NCBI GenBank assembly: GCA_030429205.1
Contig: JAUICZ010000003.1
Coordinates: 62,001-126,000 of the forward strand
DNA from: Bacteroidia bacterium
GTDB taxonomy: Bacteria > Bacteroidota > Bacteroidia > Chitinophagales > Chitinophagaceae
Direction: 5' to 3'
DNA: 64,000 nt
This document shows, in pieces, positions 1-8,284 of this stretch (the stretch's first letter is position 1; the number at the start of each line of letters is the position of its first letter). A program made the position numbers and the translations under genes. The notes under the pieces are model-generated. The model was not told the origin of the DNA and searched no databases. It saw nothing but the letters and a program-made list of their open reading frames with translations.

Positions 1-942
1 AAGCTGCGGGTGTCCGTTTGGCCAACTAGGTGTTTCCATATATGCAATGTCACCAACAGCATATACATGCTCATAACCTTCAACTCTATTGTATTCATTT
101 ACCTTTAGCCTACCACCACGAACAACTTCAGCTTTATCCAACCCACTTGGCACATTACCTTTAATACCCGCAGCCCATATCAAGGTATGAGTTGGTAATT
201 CCCTGCCGTCTTTTGTCGTTACCAGCTCTCCATCATAATTATCAACAAATGTGTTCAGCCATACATTAACGCCTAAGTTTTCCAGATATTCCTGTGATTT
301 TTTCTTAGAGGCATCACTCATTGCAGAGAGCGTATTAGACATACCTTCTACCAAATAAATACCTAAACTTGAAAAGTCCATATCAGGATAGTCCTTAGGC
401 AACACATTCTTCTTCATCTCTGCCAACGCTCCTGCCAACTCTACTCCTGTAGGTCCTCCACCAACAATAACAACATTCATGATTGCCTCTAACTCATCTT
501 CGTCGGCCGTTAATGCATCTTCAAAATTGAGCAAGATTCTGTTTCTTAATGCCATTGCCTCCGTGGTAGATTTCATAGGAAAGGCATGCTCTTCAATTGA
601 TTTGTTACCAAAATAGTTTGAGGTGCAACCAGTGGCAACTACTAGCTTATCATAAGTAATTATACTTTCAGTAGTTACTACCTCATTATTATCTGTATCT
701 ACACGTAATACCTTTGCAATACGTACGTGTACATTGTTTCTCTTCTGGAACACTTTGCGTAGTGGAAAAGATAGCGAGCTCGGCTCTAAACGCGCTGTAG
801 CTACTTGATAAAACAATGGTTGAAATTGGTGAAAATTATATTGGTCGATAAGTGTTACATGAAAATTATCGTCTTTCAACCTTCTTGCCAGCTGTAACCC
901 TGCAAAACCTGCCCCAAGAATTACTATTCTTTGTTTAGCCAT
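1..942 (-). CDS. ndh: Type II NADH dehydrogenase (NDH-2), 3' end outside window
   Basis: FAD-dependent NADH:quinone oxidoreductase of the non-proton-pumping NDH-2 family. It would pass electrons from NADH to the quinone pool at the inner face of the cytoplasmic membrane. The 314 visible codons start at an ATG at 942 and run off the left edge, so the C-terminal membrane-anchoring part is missing. A first Rossmann motif (ILGAGFAGLQLARRL) lies near residues 7-21 and a second (VVIVGGGPTGVELAGAL) near residue 165. The segment ending AVGDIAY is the usual FAD-contacting stretch near the end of the visible part. A good promoter sits directly upstream (958-989) and the RNase Y terminator separates it from rny, so it is probably its own transcription unit. 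Other pyridine nucleotide-disulfide oxidoreductases are possible, but the two-motif layout and the SNYFGN segment fit NDH-2 best. Confidence 0.9.
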   Translation of the reverse strand, partial: MAKQRIVILGAGFAGLQLARRLKDDNFHVTLIDQYNFHQFQPLFYQVATARLEPSSLSFPLRKVFQKRNNVHVRIAKVLRVDTDNNEVVTTESIITYDKLVVATGCTSNYFGNKSIEEHAFPMKSTTEAMALRNRILLNFEDALTADEDELEAIMNVVIVGGGPTGVELAGALAEMKKNVLPKDYPDMDFSSLGIYLVEGMSNTLSAMSDASKKKSQEYLENLGVNVWLNTFVDNYDGELVTTKDGRELPTHTLIWAAGIKGNVPSGLDKAEVVRGGRLKVNEYNRVEGYEHVYAVGDIAYMETPSWPNGHPQL

Positions 943-957
943 TGGTTTGCTTTTTAT

Positions 958-989
958 CAAAGTTAAGGGAGTCTACCAGCTATTTCAAA
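958..989 (-). promoter_or_regulatory. Promoter of the NDH-2 gene (Bacteroidota -33/-7 type)
   Basis: On the minus strand TTTG (986-989) is followed by exactly 20 bases and then TAACTTTG (958-965). This matches the Bacteroidota primary sigma consensus TTTG / TAnnTTTG. The predicted start of transcription near 952 leaves a leader of about 10 bases before the ATG at 942. Confidence 0.65.
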
Positions 990-1030
990 AGAAAGGTGTT
1001 AAAACGGATATATCTTCACTTAGATAGAAC

Positions 1031-1065
1031 AAAAAAGCCACGAGCTATACTCGTGGCTTTTTGTT
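1031..1065 (-). terminator. Terminator downstream of RNase Y
   Basis: A 12-13 bp perfect stem (GCCACGAG with flanking A/T, loop CTATA) lies 14 bases after the rny stop codon. It has A/T runs on both sides, so it could work in either direction. Confidence 0.8.
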
Positions 1066-1078
1066 GCTACTTTATTTT

Positions 1079-2659
1079 TTAGCGAGCAATATTCACTGCC
1101 CTTAATTCTCGTATAACGGTCACTTTTATCTGTCCCGGATATTGCATTTCTTTTTGAATCTTATCCGCAATTTCAAAAGATAGTTTATCACTATCAGCAT
1201 CGCTCACCTTTTCTGCTTCTACAATTACACGTAGCTCACGACCTGCTTGTATTGCATATGCTTTCTCAACACCATCATAGTTAGTTGCCAGCGATTCTAA
1301 ATCCTTAATACGCTGCAAGTAGCTTTGCATGATCTCGCGACGGGCACCAGGACGTGCACCACTTATAGCATCACAAGCCTGAACAATAGGAGATATTATA
1401 TATGTCATCTCCATCTCATCGTGGTGAGCACCAACAGCATTAACAACAGCTTTATGCTCGCCACATTTCTCTGCTACTTTTGCACCAAGCAATGCATGAC
1501 TCAATTCAGATTCTTCGTCAGGCACTTTACCAATATCATGCAGCAGACCTGCACGCTTAGCTAGCTTTACTACTTTTTGTCCTAAACCAAGTTCTGCTGC
1601 CATTGTAGCACAAAGGTTTGCAGTTTCTTTTGAGTGCATCAATAGGTTTTGCCCATAAGAAGAGCGGAAACGCATTTTACCTATCAGCCTTACTAGGTCT
1701 TTATGTAAACCATGTATGCCTAGTTCAATTATTGTACGCTCACCTATTTCTTTGATCTGTTCTTCTAGCTGCTTTCTGGTTTTCTCAACAACTTCTTCTA
1801 TTCGCGCCGGATGGATACGCCCATCTTGCACTAAACGCTGTAAAGACAAGCGGGCAATTTCTCTACGGAATGGATCAAAGCAACTTAAGAGAATTGCTTC
1901 AGGAGTATCGTCAATAATCAAATCGACACCTGTTGCTGCTTCTAAAGCACGTATATTACGCCCTTCACGACCGATGATCTGCCCTTTAACCTCATCCGTT
2001 TCCAGGTTAAATACAGTAATGGCATTTTCAATCGTATTTTCAGCAGCTGTACGCTGTATCGTTTGAATTACTACTTTCTTAGCTTCTTTAGAAGCATTTT
2101 GCTTAGCCTCTTCAACTATTTCTTTTACGTGAGATAAAGCTTGGGTACGCGCTTCTTCTTTAATAGCTTCCATTAACTCAGCCTTAGCCTCTTCGGCAGA
2201 AAGGTTAGCTACTGTTTCCAGCTTCTTAACAGCTTCATCCATTTTACGCTGGTAGTCTGCTTTTTTATTGCTGACAATTTCTAGCTGTTCGTCAAGATTT
2301 TTCTTCTTCTTGTCGTACTCGTTAACCTCTTTTTGCAGATTTGCTTTTTGATCGTTTAACGACTGTCTTTCTTGTTTCAGTCTTCGATCTTCATCTGCCT
2401 GCTTTTGCTTACGTTTGTTAACTTCTCTGTCGTGTTCGCTTTTCTTTTGTAGGAAGTGCTCTTTGGCTTCAAGTATTTTTTGATCTTTTAGTGTGTTGCC
2501 TTTCTCTTTGGCATCTTCTATAATTTTATTTGCTTGTTTCTCAGCTTCTTCTACTTGTTTTTGAGTATTTTTTGCGAAAAGTACTTTACCTAAAAATATA
2601 CCTATAAGGATTGCTGCCACCACCGAAATGACGACAACAATAATTGTTGTTGACTCCAT
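1079..2659 (-). CDS. rny: Ribonuclease Y
   Basis: Membrane-anchored endoribonuclease that starts mRNA decay. The 526-residue length is the family norm. Visible in order: an N-terminal transmembrane helix (about residues 5-29), a long charged coiled coil (about 30-200), a KH RNA-binding domain with the GREGRNIR motif, and an HD phosphohydrolase domain with the metal-binding LLHDIGK sequence. The C-terminus ends in VNIAR. The ATG at 2659 directly precedes the membrane helix and suits the family start. The gene is monocistronic here, with its terminator at 1031-1065, and is divergent from the NlpC/P60 gene. No TAnnTTTG promoter is obvious upstream. Confidence 0.96.
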   Translation of the reverse strand: MESTTIIVVVISVVAAILIGIFLGKVLFAKNTQKQVEEAEKQANKIIEDAKEKGNTLKDQKILEAKEHFLQKKSEHDREVNKRKQKQADEDRRLKQERQSLNDQKANLQKEVNEYDKKKKNLDEQLEIVSNKKADYQRKMDEAVKKLETVANLSAEEAKAELMEAIKEEARTQALSHVKEIVEEAKQNASKEAKKVVIQTIQRTAAENTIENAITVFNLETDEVKGQIIGREGRNIRALEAATGVDLIIDDTPEAILLSCFDPFRREIARLSLQRLVQDGRIHPARIEEVVEKTRKQLEEQIKEIGERTIIELGIHGLHKDLVRLIGKMRFRSSYGQNLLMHSKETANLCATMAAELGLGQKVVKLAKRAGLLHDIGKVPDEESELSHALLGAKVAEKCGEHKAVVNAVGAHHDEMEMTYIISPIVQACDAISGARPGARREIMQSYLQRIKDLESLATNYDGVEKAYAIQAGRELRVIVEAEKVSDADSDKLSFEIADKIQKEMQYPGQIKVTVIRELRAVNIAR

Positions 2660-2852
2660 AATTTCTACGTCTTTTTACCATTGATTTTTTCAATCTCTAA
2701 CCGCCTCACTATATAAAAACATCTATACGAAGAGGGTAAATATTAGCGAGCTAAATTAAGAAAAGATTTTGGTAACAGAAATGCTAATGAGGCATATATA
2801 AGTGCTCTTTTCAGTGTATTTTGCATTTTTATTAACGTAGCGGCAGATATAC

Positions 2853-3626
2853 ATGATTTTATCTTATGCTTTTTGCAGTGTACCGGTGATGCCTATTAGG
2901 TTGGAGCCCGCACACACATCAGAAATGGTGACGCAAGCATTATTTGGAGAGAAACTAGAATTAATAGAGATCAACGAGCAAGAGTGGGCTAAAATACGCT
3001 GTAGCTGGGATGGGTATATTGGGTGGTGTAAACTAGGACAGGTAACTACTATAAACGAAAAAGAGTTTAACAAGCCTGTTAAACATACCTCCTTCCTTCA
3101 TCAAAACAAATTGGCTTTTGAAGAAAGTGAACAACACATGCCAATGGGAGCTGATTTATTTGGCGTAAAAAAACTAAAAGATGCTCCTGCCAAATTCAAG
3201 GGTAAAAAACTGGCGACAGAAGACATGATGGCTACCCCTGAAAAACTGGTAGAAATGGCACTACACTACCAGAATGCGCCATACTTATGGGGTGGACGAA
3301 GTTATGCTGGTATCGACTGCTCGGGATTAATGCAAGTGGTTTTTAAAATGTGTGGGATGAATATACCCAGAAATGCATCAGAACAGTCAGAAGAAGGTGA
3401 CACAATTGATTTTTTGCAGCATAGCAGAACCGGAGATTTGGCATTCTTCGATAATGCGGATGGAAAAATAACACACGTAGGATTATTAATTGATCACGAC
3501 CATATAATACACGCTACGGATACGAGTGGAAAAGTGGTGATTGATAGAATTGATCCAGGAGGCATTATCAGCAGAATACTGAAACGCAGAACTCACTCGC
3601 TTAGAGTAGTAAAACGCTATATTTAG
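2853..3626 (+). CDS. SH3-like plus NlpC/P60 family cell-wall peptidase
   Basis: Probable gamma-D-glutamyl-meso-diaminopimelate-type endopeptidase acting on peptidoglycan peptides. A bacterial SH3-like region occupies about residues 10-70 (EMVTQALFGE then WAKIRCSWDGYIGW). The NlpC/P60 catalytic domain follows from about 130 to the end. The nucleophile is Cys156 in GIDCSGLMQ, the base is His208 in THVGLL, and a third polar residue lies in the following HIIHATD segment. No clear signal peptide is present, so it may act on imported muropeptides in the cytoplasm, as the related recycling enzymes do. The last four bases overlap the 3' end of the convergent gene at 3623-4711. Family assignment is secure; exact substrate is inferred. 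Confidence 0.88.
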   Translation: MILSYAFCSVPVMPIRLEPAHTSEMVTQALFGEKLELIEINEQEWAKIRCSWDGYIGWCKLGQVTTINEKEFNKPVKHTSFLHQNKLAFEESEQHMPMGADLFGVKKLKDAPAKFKGKKLATEDMMATPEKLVEMALHYQNAPYLWGGRSYAGIDCSGLMQVVFKMCGMNIPRNASEQSEEGDTIDFLQHSRTGDLAFFDNADGKITHVGLLIDHDHIIHATDTSGKVVIDRIDPGGIISRILKRRTHSLRVVKRYI

Positions 3627-4711
3627 TGAAACTCTCTACCCTTGTAATAAATACGGAACATGTTTTTACCTACCTGATATTTTAATACATCATAGGTAAG
3701 CTCCCAGTTTTCAAGTGTAGCATTAGTAACATCATACGTCTTTCCTTCTGTAAATAAGCGCAACATGCCCATCCTGTTTACATATGCTATTGAATGGTAT
3801 TGCATGATGTACTTTTCAGGATAGTAGCTTTCTAAAGAGTAAATTTTGCCTTTGTAAAAGACTTTAAAGTAACCGCTCTGATCTTTAAAGGCAACCATGT
3901 TATCTATTACCCGATACTCTTCTGGCGTAAAGAACCCTATACTCTCTATACTCTGATCATAGTATACTTTGAAGTATCCATCATTCGAAATAAATGCAAC
4001 TACGTTATCCCCAACCTGATATGAGTTTGGCGGAAATTCTTCTACTATATATGTTTCTCCCTTATTAAAGATTTTAAATCTTCTATTTATATCGATATAT
4101 CCAACAGTACTCCTGCCCACCTCAAAGCTATTTACGGCATAATCTTCCTGATGAAGAAGCCTACCCTGATAAAATACTCTGAATTGGTTAGCATAGTTAT
4201 CGTAAGCAATAATGTTATCAGTTACTTTTACTACTTCTAAAGCTTCTGAGGCAAGAAAACCTTCTATTGGATGCACCTGCCCTTTGTAATATGCCTTGTA
4301 TTCGCTTCTTATACCATCAAAAAACAACAACACACTATCCCCTAAGTAGTACTTCTCACAAAAAGTAGAGAGTTTTGTAACCTTACCTTGTTCAAAAACA
4401 CTTAATGCAGTGTTATTCTTAAACGCAACCAAATTATCACTTACTTTAAACTCATTTGTAAAACCTGCATTTAGTTGTTTCATGCCACCTCCATAGTAAA
4501 TCTTGAAAGAGCGAGAATTATCAATATAGGGTATCGCGCTTCTGCCGGTTTTTACTTCTAAAGGCCTTAAGTAGTCAACCTTTCTGATGAGACCATTATC
4601 CCACACCATCACTTGGTTTTGCATGTTTACAAAACTGGATAATGGCTGGCCTATGCATATAACAAACTGAAAAAGAAGAAATATTGAAATAGTTATTACT
4701 CTAACAATCAT
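3623..4711 (-). CDS. Secreted beta-rich tandem-repeat protein of unknown function
   Basis: No family recognised. An N-terminal signal peptide (MIVRVITISIFLLFQFVICIG) is followed by about eight or nine degenerate repeats of 36-38 residues that fill the rest of the protein. The repeat core reads roughly VGDNVVAFxxxxGYFKVYYKGKIY, alternating hydrophobic and aromatic residues, which suggests a beta-propeller or beta-solenoid. There is no T9SS sorting domain and no lipobox, so a periplasmic location is inferred. It lies downstream of infC and a candidate small RNA with its own terminator (4741-4772). Its transcription may therefore come from the small RNA promoter by read-through. It converges on the NlpC/P60 gene with a 4-base overlap. 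Confidence 0.75.
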   Translation of the reverse strand: MIVRVITISIFLLFQFVICIGQPLSSFVNMQNQVMVWDNGLIRKVDYLRPLEVKTGRSAIPYIDNSRSFKIYYGGGMKQLNAGFTNEFKVSDNLVAFKNNTALSVFEQGKVTKLSTFCEKYYLGDSVLLFFDGIRSEYKAYYKGQVHPIEGFLASEALEVVKVTDNIIAYDNYANQFRVFYQGRLLHQEDYAVNSFEVGRSTVGYIDINRRFKIFNKGETYIVEEFPPNSYQVGDNVVAFISNDGYFKVYYDQSIESIGFFTPEEYRVIDNMVAFKDQSGYFKVFYKGKIYSLESYYPEKYIMQYHSIAYVNRMGMLRLFTEGKTYDVTNATLENWELTYDVLKYQVGKNMFRIYYKGREFH

Positions 4712-4740
4712 TGCAGGGATTTGAGCATGTAATATACTAA

Positions 4741-4772
4741 AAATAAAAAAGCCGGCCCGAGAACAGGCCAGC
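4741..4772 (-). terminator. Intrinsic terminator of the candidate small RNA
   Basis: A 9-bp stem, GCTGGCCTG with CGGGCCGGC (two G-U pairs), closed by a TTCT loop and followed on the minus strand by TTTTTTATTTTT. It is among the most GC-rich terminators in the window. Confidence 0.85.
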
Positions 4773-4836
4773 CCCTATAAACCCTATCACCATGAAAACT
4801 TCTTATAAAGACACTACCTTGGTAGCGATTTATTCT
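4741..4836 (-). ncRNA. Candidate small RNA or terminated leader, about 95 nt
   Basis: A compact unit on the minus strand between infC and the repeat protein gene. A near-consensus promoter (4841-4871) is followed by a 5' hairpin at 4812-4827 (CGCTACC pairing with GGTAGTG), an unpaired linker, and a strong terminator hairpin at 4751-4772 followed by T6AT5. The length fits a free small RNA. It could instead be an attenuated 5' leader for the gene starting at 4711. A possible 18-codon reading frame (starting MVIGFIGAG) runs through the terminator and could be a leader peptide. I do not recognise it as SRP RNA, 6S RNA or tmRNA. Confidence 0.55.
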
Positions 4837-4840
4837 ACTG

Positions 4841-4871
4841 CAAATTTAAGAACAGTTTTTCTTATTTACAA
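4841..4871 (-). promoter_or_regulatory. Promoter of the candidate small RNA
   Basis: Minus-strand TTG (4869-4871), 20 bases, then TAAATTTG (4841-4848). The spacing is identical to that of the secA, acyl-CoA dehydrogenase and NDH-2 promoters in this window. The nearest upstream gene, infC, ends at 4941, so this is an independent start site and not part of the infC promoter. Confidence 0.65.
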
Positions 4872-4940
4872 GCAGGTTATCTTTTTTTTATCTTTTTCCT
4901 GCTGATACGCCTATTAGCACAATATATATTAACTGAACTT

Positions 4941-5486
4941 TTATTTTTTCTTAGGCGTAAAGATTGCGATCATTCTTCTACCTTCCATTTTAGGCATAGA
5001 TTCCAAAGAGCCCGCTTCTGCTAATCGCTCTGCAAATTTTAATAACAAAAGTTCTCCGCGATCTTTAAACATGATTGCTCTACCCTTAAACTGAACATAG
5101 CATTTGACCTTGTTACCATCTTGCAAGAACTTGAGCGCATGCTTTGCTTTAAAGTCAAAATCGTGATCATCTGTATTAGGCGTAAAACGTATTTCTTTTA
5201 CCTCAGACTGCTTTGATTTTGCTTTCTGCTCTTTCTCACGTTTCTTCTTTTCATAAAGAAACTTTTTGTAGTCTATTAACCTACAAACAGGAGGGCTGGC
5301 TTTAGGAGAAATCTCCACAAGATCTACCTCTAACTCTTTGGCCATTTCCAGCGCTTTTTGTATTGGGTACACATCAGACTCGATGTTTTCGCCAACAACG
5401 CGAACTTCGGGTGTTGTAATCTCTTCGTTTGTACGGTGTTCTTTCTGTAGTCTTTGTCTAAACGGTTTTCTACCTCTTCTTTGCAT
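4941..5486 (-). CDS. infC: Translation initiation factor IF-3
   Basis: Binds the 30S subunit, keeps it free of 50S and proofreads start codon choice. The 181 residues cover both domains: the N-terminal domain with NEEITTPEVRVVGENIE and the C-terminal domain with EIRFTPNTDDHDFDFKAKHALKFL. The start is an ordinary ATG at 5486, and the codon directly before it is an in-frame TGA, so the autoregulatory AUU start known from enterobacteria is not used. It follows thrS by 71 bases with its own promoter-like sequence (5509-5540). The usual partners rpmI and rplT are not downstream. Confidence 0.97.
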   Translation of the reverse strand: MQRRGRKPFRQRLQKEHRTNEEITTPEVRVVGENIESDVYPIQKALEMAKELEVDLVEISPKASPPVCRLIDYKKFLYEKKKREKEQKAKSKQSEVKEIRFTPNTDDHDFDFKAKHALKFLQDGNKVKCYVQFKGRAIMFKDRGELLLLKFAERLAEAGSLESMPKMEGRRMIAIFTPKKK

Positions 5487-5508
5487 TCAAGATTTTTATA
5501 ATTGTAGG

Positions 5509-5540
5509 CAAAAATAGCTTATTTGTGCTTTCAATAACAA
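5509..5540 (-). promoter_or_regulatory. Candidate infC promoter in the thrS-infC gap
   Basis: Minus-strand TTG (5538-5540), 21 bases, TATTTTTG (5509-5516). It would start transcription near 5503 and give infC a 17-base leader separate from thrS read-through. Confidence 0.45.
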
Positions 5541-5557
5541 TAAAACGTATATAAATA

Positions 5558-7516
5558 TTAAGAAACAGCCTCAGGATTTTTGCCACTCATCTGCATATTT
5601 ACGATTTCTAATGTAGAATCTATAAACTCTTGCAGAGGTACCGCCCCCTTATCTCCTTCTTTATGCACCCTAACTGCTACTTTCCCTTCATCCATCTCTT
5701 TTTCACCAATAATGAGCATATAAGGCACTTTTGCCAACTCTGTATCACGTATTTTTTTACCAATTTTTTCGCTTCTATCATCCAGTTCTGCCCTTATACC
5801 TGCAGCATTTAGATCTGCCACTACCTTGTTGGTATAATCAGCGAACCTGTCGCTGATAGGCAATACTTTTACCTGTACAGGCGCCAACCATAACGGCAAA
5901 TCTCCACCACAGTGCTCTAACAATACAGCTATAAAACGCTCCATCGATCCAAATGGTGCTCTGTGTATCATTACAGGGCGCTTACGGCTATTATCACTAT
6001 CTACATACTCCAATTCAAAACGCTCTGGTAAGTTATAATCGACCTGTATGGTACCCAGTTGCCAGCTTCTACCCAAGGCATCACGCACCATAAAGTCTAA
6101 TTTCGGTCCGTAAAATGCAGCCTCACCATATTCGACAACGGTTTTCAAACCTTTTTCGGATGCAGCTTCAATAATAGCTTCTTCTGCTATTTTCCAGTTT
6201 GCATCATCACCAATATATTTAGACCTATCTTCCTTATCTCTTAGAGATATCTGCGCTGTAAAGTCAGCAAAATCTAAAGATGTAAATACAAACAGCACCA
6301 GATCAATAACTTTCTTAAACTCTTCCTTCACCTGCTCTGGACGACAGAATAGGTGCGCATCATCCTGAGTGAACCCTCTTACTCTGGTTAACCCATGCAA
6401 TTCACCTGATTGTTCATAACGATAAACAGTACCAAACTCAGCCAACCTTAGCGGAAGATCTTTGTAAGACCTTGGTTGTGATTTATATATCTCGCAGTGG
6501 TGCGGACAGTTCATTGGTTTTAATAAGAACTCTTCACCTTCCTGCGGTGTTGTAATTGGCTTAAAACTATCTTCGCCATACTTCTCCCAGTGCCCTGAAG
6601 TGATATATAACTTCTTGCTGCCGATATGTGGTGTCATTACGGGCAAGTAACCACTTTCTAGTTGTGCTTTTTGCAAAAATTGTTGTAGCCTTTCCCTAAG
6701 CATAGCACCCTTTGGTAACCATAAAGGCAACCCGCTACCAACATTCTCAGAAAAAGCAAACAACCCTAGTTCTTTACCCAACTTACGGTGATCACGCTTC
6801 TTAGCCTCTTCTAATAAGTGCAAATGCTGCTCCAACTCTTTATTACTAGGGAAGGTTACACCATATATACGTGTAAGCATCTTATTCTTCTCGTCTCCAC
6901 GCCAATATGCTCCGGCAATACTGGTCAGCTTAATTGCCTTTATATGACCGGTGTGCGGTATGTGCGGTCCACGGCATAAGTCAGTAAAGTTTCCTTGAGT
7001 ATAGAAAGTAATGCTACCGTCTTCTAAACCGTCTAGCAAATCCAGCTTATATTCATCGTCTTTCTCTTTATAATACGCCAACGCATCGGCTTTTGATATT
7101 TCCTTACGTTCAAACTTGCTCTTGCCTTTTGCCAACTCTTTCATTTTGGCTTCAATCTTTGGCAAGTCTTCCTCCCCTATTGTTTTATCACCAAGGTCTA
7201 CGTCATAATAAAAACCGTTAGCAATTGGCGGACCAATGCCTAGCTTAATTCCCGGATATAATGCTTCTAGTGCTTCTGCCATCAAGTGAGCAGACGAGTG
7301 CCAAAATGTTGCCTGAGCTCCTTCTTCCCCCCATGTAAGTAGTTTAAGACTAGCATCGCTGCTGATAGGTCTGGTAGCATCCCATACCTGTCCATCAACT
7401 TCTGCTGCCAATACTTTTCTGGCTAAACCTTCGCTTATTGATAAGGCTACATCCATTGCAGATACGCCTGCTTCATATTGGCGTACTGCTCCATCGGGTA
7501 GTGTAATATTTATCAT
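5558..7516 (-). CDS. thrS: Threonyl-tRNA synthetase
   Basis: Charges tRNA-Thr in the cytoplasm. The 652 residues match the full-length bacterial form: TGS domain (about 1-62), editing domain with [11 protein letters not shown] and the later [12 protein letters not shown], class II catalytic core, and C-terminal anticodon-binding domain ([11 protein letters not shown] onward). Zinc ligands are visible as the Cys in MNCPHHCE, the His in DDAHLF and the His in [13 protein letters not shown]. Class II motif 2 is in [22 protein letters not shown]. The ATG at 7516 opens directly into the TGS domain. It is followed by infC in the common thrS-infC order. Confidence 0.98.
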   Translation of the reverse strand: MINITLPDGAVRQYEAGVSAMDVALSISEGLARKVLAAEVDGQVWDATRPISSDASLKLLTWGEEGAQATFWHSSAHLMAEALEALYPGIKLGIGPPIANGFYYDVDLGDKTIGEEDLPKIEAKMKELAKGKSKFERKEISKADALAYYKEKDDEYKLDLLDGLEDGSITFYTQGNFTDLCRGPHIPHTGHIKAIKLTSIAGAYWRGDEKNKMLTRIYGVTFPSNKELEQHLHLLEEAKKRDHRKLGKELGLFAFSENVGSGLPLWLPKGAMLRERLQQFLQKAQLESGYLPVMTPHIGSKKLYITSGHWEKYGEDSFKPITTPQEGEEFLLKPMNCPHHCEIYKSQPRSYKDLPLRLAEFGTVYRYEQSGELHGLTRVRGFTQDDAHLFCRPEQVKEEFKKVIDLVLFVFTSLDFADFTAQISLRDKEDRSKYIGDDANWKIAEEAIIEAASEKGLKTVVEYGEAAFYGPKLDFMVRDALGRSWQLGTIQVDYNLPERFELEYVDSDNSRKRPVMIHRAPFGSMERFIAVLLEHCGGDLPLWLAPVQVKVLPISDRFADYTNKVVADLNAAGIRAELDDRSEKIGKKIRDTELAKVPYMLIIGEKEMDEGKVAVRVHKEGDKGAVPLQEFIDSTLEIVNMQMSGKNPEAVS

Positions 7517-7544
7517 AAAATCTTTGTTCTGTCTTAAAGTAGCG

Positions 7545-7576
7545 CAAAGCTACAAATTCAAAATATTGTGTAAAAT
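7545..7576 (-). promoter_or_regulatory. Possible thrS promoter
   Basis: TAGCTTTG (7545-7552, minus strand) matches the -7 box. Twenty bases upstream the -33 position reads TTTT instead of TTTG, so the match is only partial. The predicted start leaves a leader of about 24 bases. Confidence 0.4.
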
Positions 7577-7606
7577 AAAAATCCCACTGGCAACAACCAG
7601 TGGGAT
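7572..7606 (-). terminator. Terminator of the ABC/LolA/lipoprotein operon
   Basis: Perfect 10-bp stem ATCCCACTGG / CCAGTGGGAT with a six-base loop and a minus-strand T-rich tail. It begins about 20 bases after the lipoprotein stop codon. Confidence 0.82.
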
Positions 7607-7625
7607 ATATTTTTTCCTTTATAAG

Positions 7626-8216
7626 TTATTGCCTTACGAACTCCATGTGTATGGTTGTCGTATCCCTAGACCAAAAACCAGGGTTGCCATTAGCATTAAT
7701 TTTCGAATCGTCGTATATATTATACTTTATACGAAACTTATCCTCATAAAATTCAACTAGTTCTGCATTCACATCATCTCTAAAGAACTCTTTTGCATCG
7801 TATATATACATTTTTGTACCACCATCAGTAATCCCCCATGTAAACCCAACTTCTGCAGTTTCATTAATAGAACACGTTTTCTCGCCAGGTATATGCGCAC
7901 CTTGATTTAACTCTCTGAAAGCGAACAGATCATCATCAGCACACTCCAAATCAATTTTCTTTTCTAAGAAATACTTAAGTGGGTTAGCGCTGGTCGGGTC
8001 TGTATAGAACACTGTGTCTACATCAAAAAGGTTAGCTTTTGCGTATACGTCCACATTGAACATATCACCCATATTGTGCAACCTGTACTCTACTTCTGCA
8101 GTATTCAATTTCCATTTACTTTCCTGAAGTATCTCTTGCTTAGATTTAGCTTGCTCTCCTTTTTGACATGAAGCAACAACAATTGCAAGGGACAATACTA
8201 GTAAACTATATCTCAT
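7626..8216 (-). CDS. Hypothetical lipoprotein, last gene of the ABC operon
   Basis: No family recognised. The 196-residue product has a lipoprotein signal (MRYSLLVLSLAIVVASC) with the lipidated Cys at position 17. The following KSKQEILQESKWKLNTAEVEYRL resembles the opening of small Bacteroidota lipocalin-like or DUF-type lipoproteins, but I cannot name one. A pair of cysteines (CADDD and CSINE) lies mid-protein. It follows the LolA-like gene by 68 bases in the same direction and ends at the terminator at 7572-7606. It is therefore probably co-transcribed with the exporter genes and may act with them in the envelope. Confidence 0.72.
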   Translation of the reverse strand: MRYSLLVLSLAIVVASCQKGEQAKSKQEILQESKWKLNTAEVEYRLHNMGDMFNVDVYAKANLFDVDTVFYTDPTSANPLKYFLEKKIDLECADDDLFAFRELNQGAHIPGEKTCSINETAEVGFTWGITDGGTKMYIYDAKEFFRDDVNAELVEFYEDKFRIKYNIYDDSKINANGNPGFWSRDTTTIHMEFVRQ

Positions 8217-8284
8217 AATTCAGTTCAATTAACCCTTAAAACTAAGGAATATCTTTATGTTGTGAAAGGTTTCTGAGTAAAAAA

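Noticed and set aside
1716-2066. Open frames opposite rny, secA, recN, proS and the T9SS genes
   Set aside because: They lie wholly inside strongly supported genes, show no domain content and mirror the codon use of the sense strand.
4792-4905. Plus-strand 37-codon frame (MKTSYKDTTLVAIYS...) in the infC downstream gap
   Set aside because: It lies antisense to the promoter-hairpin-terminator unit, has no promoter of its own, and its end is a low-complexity Phe/Leu run.
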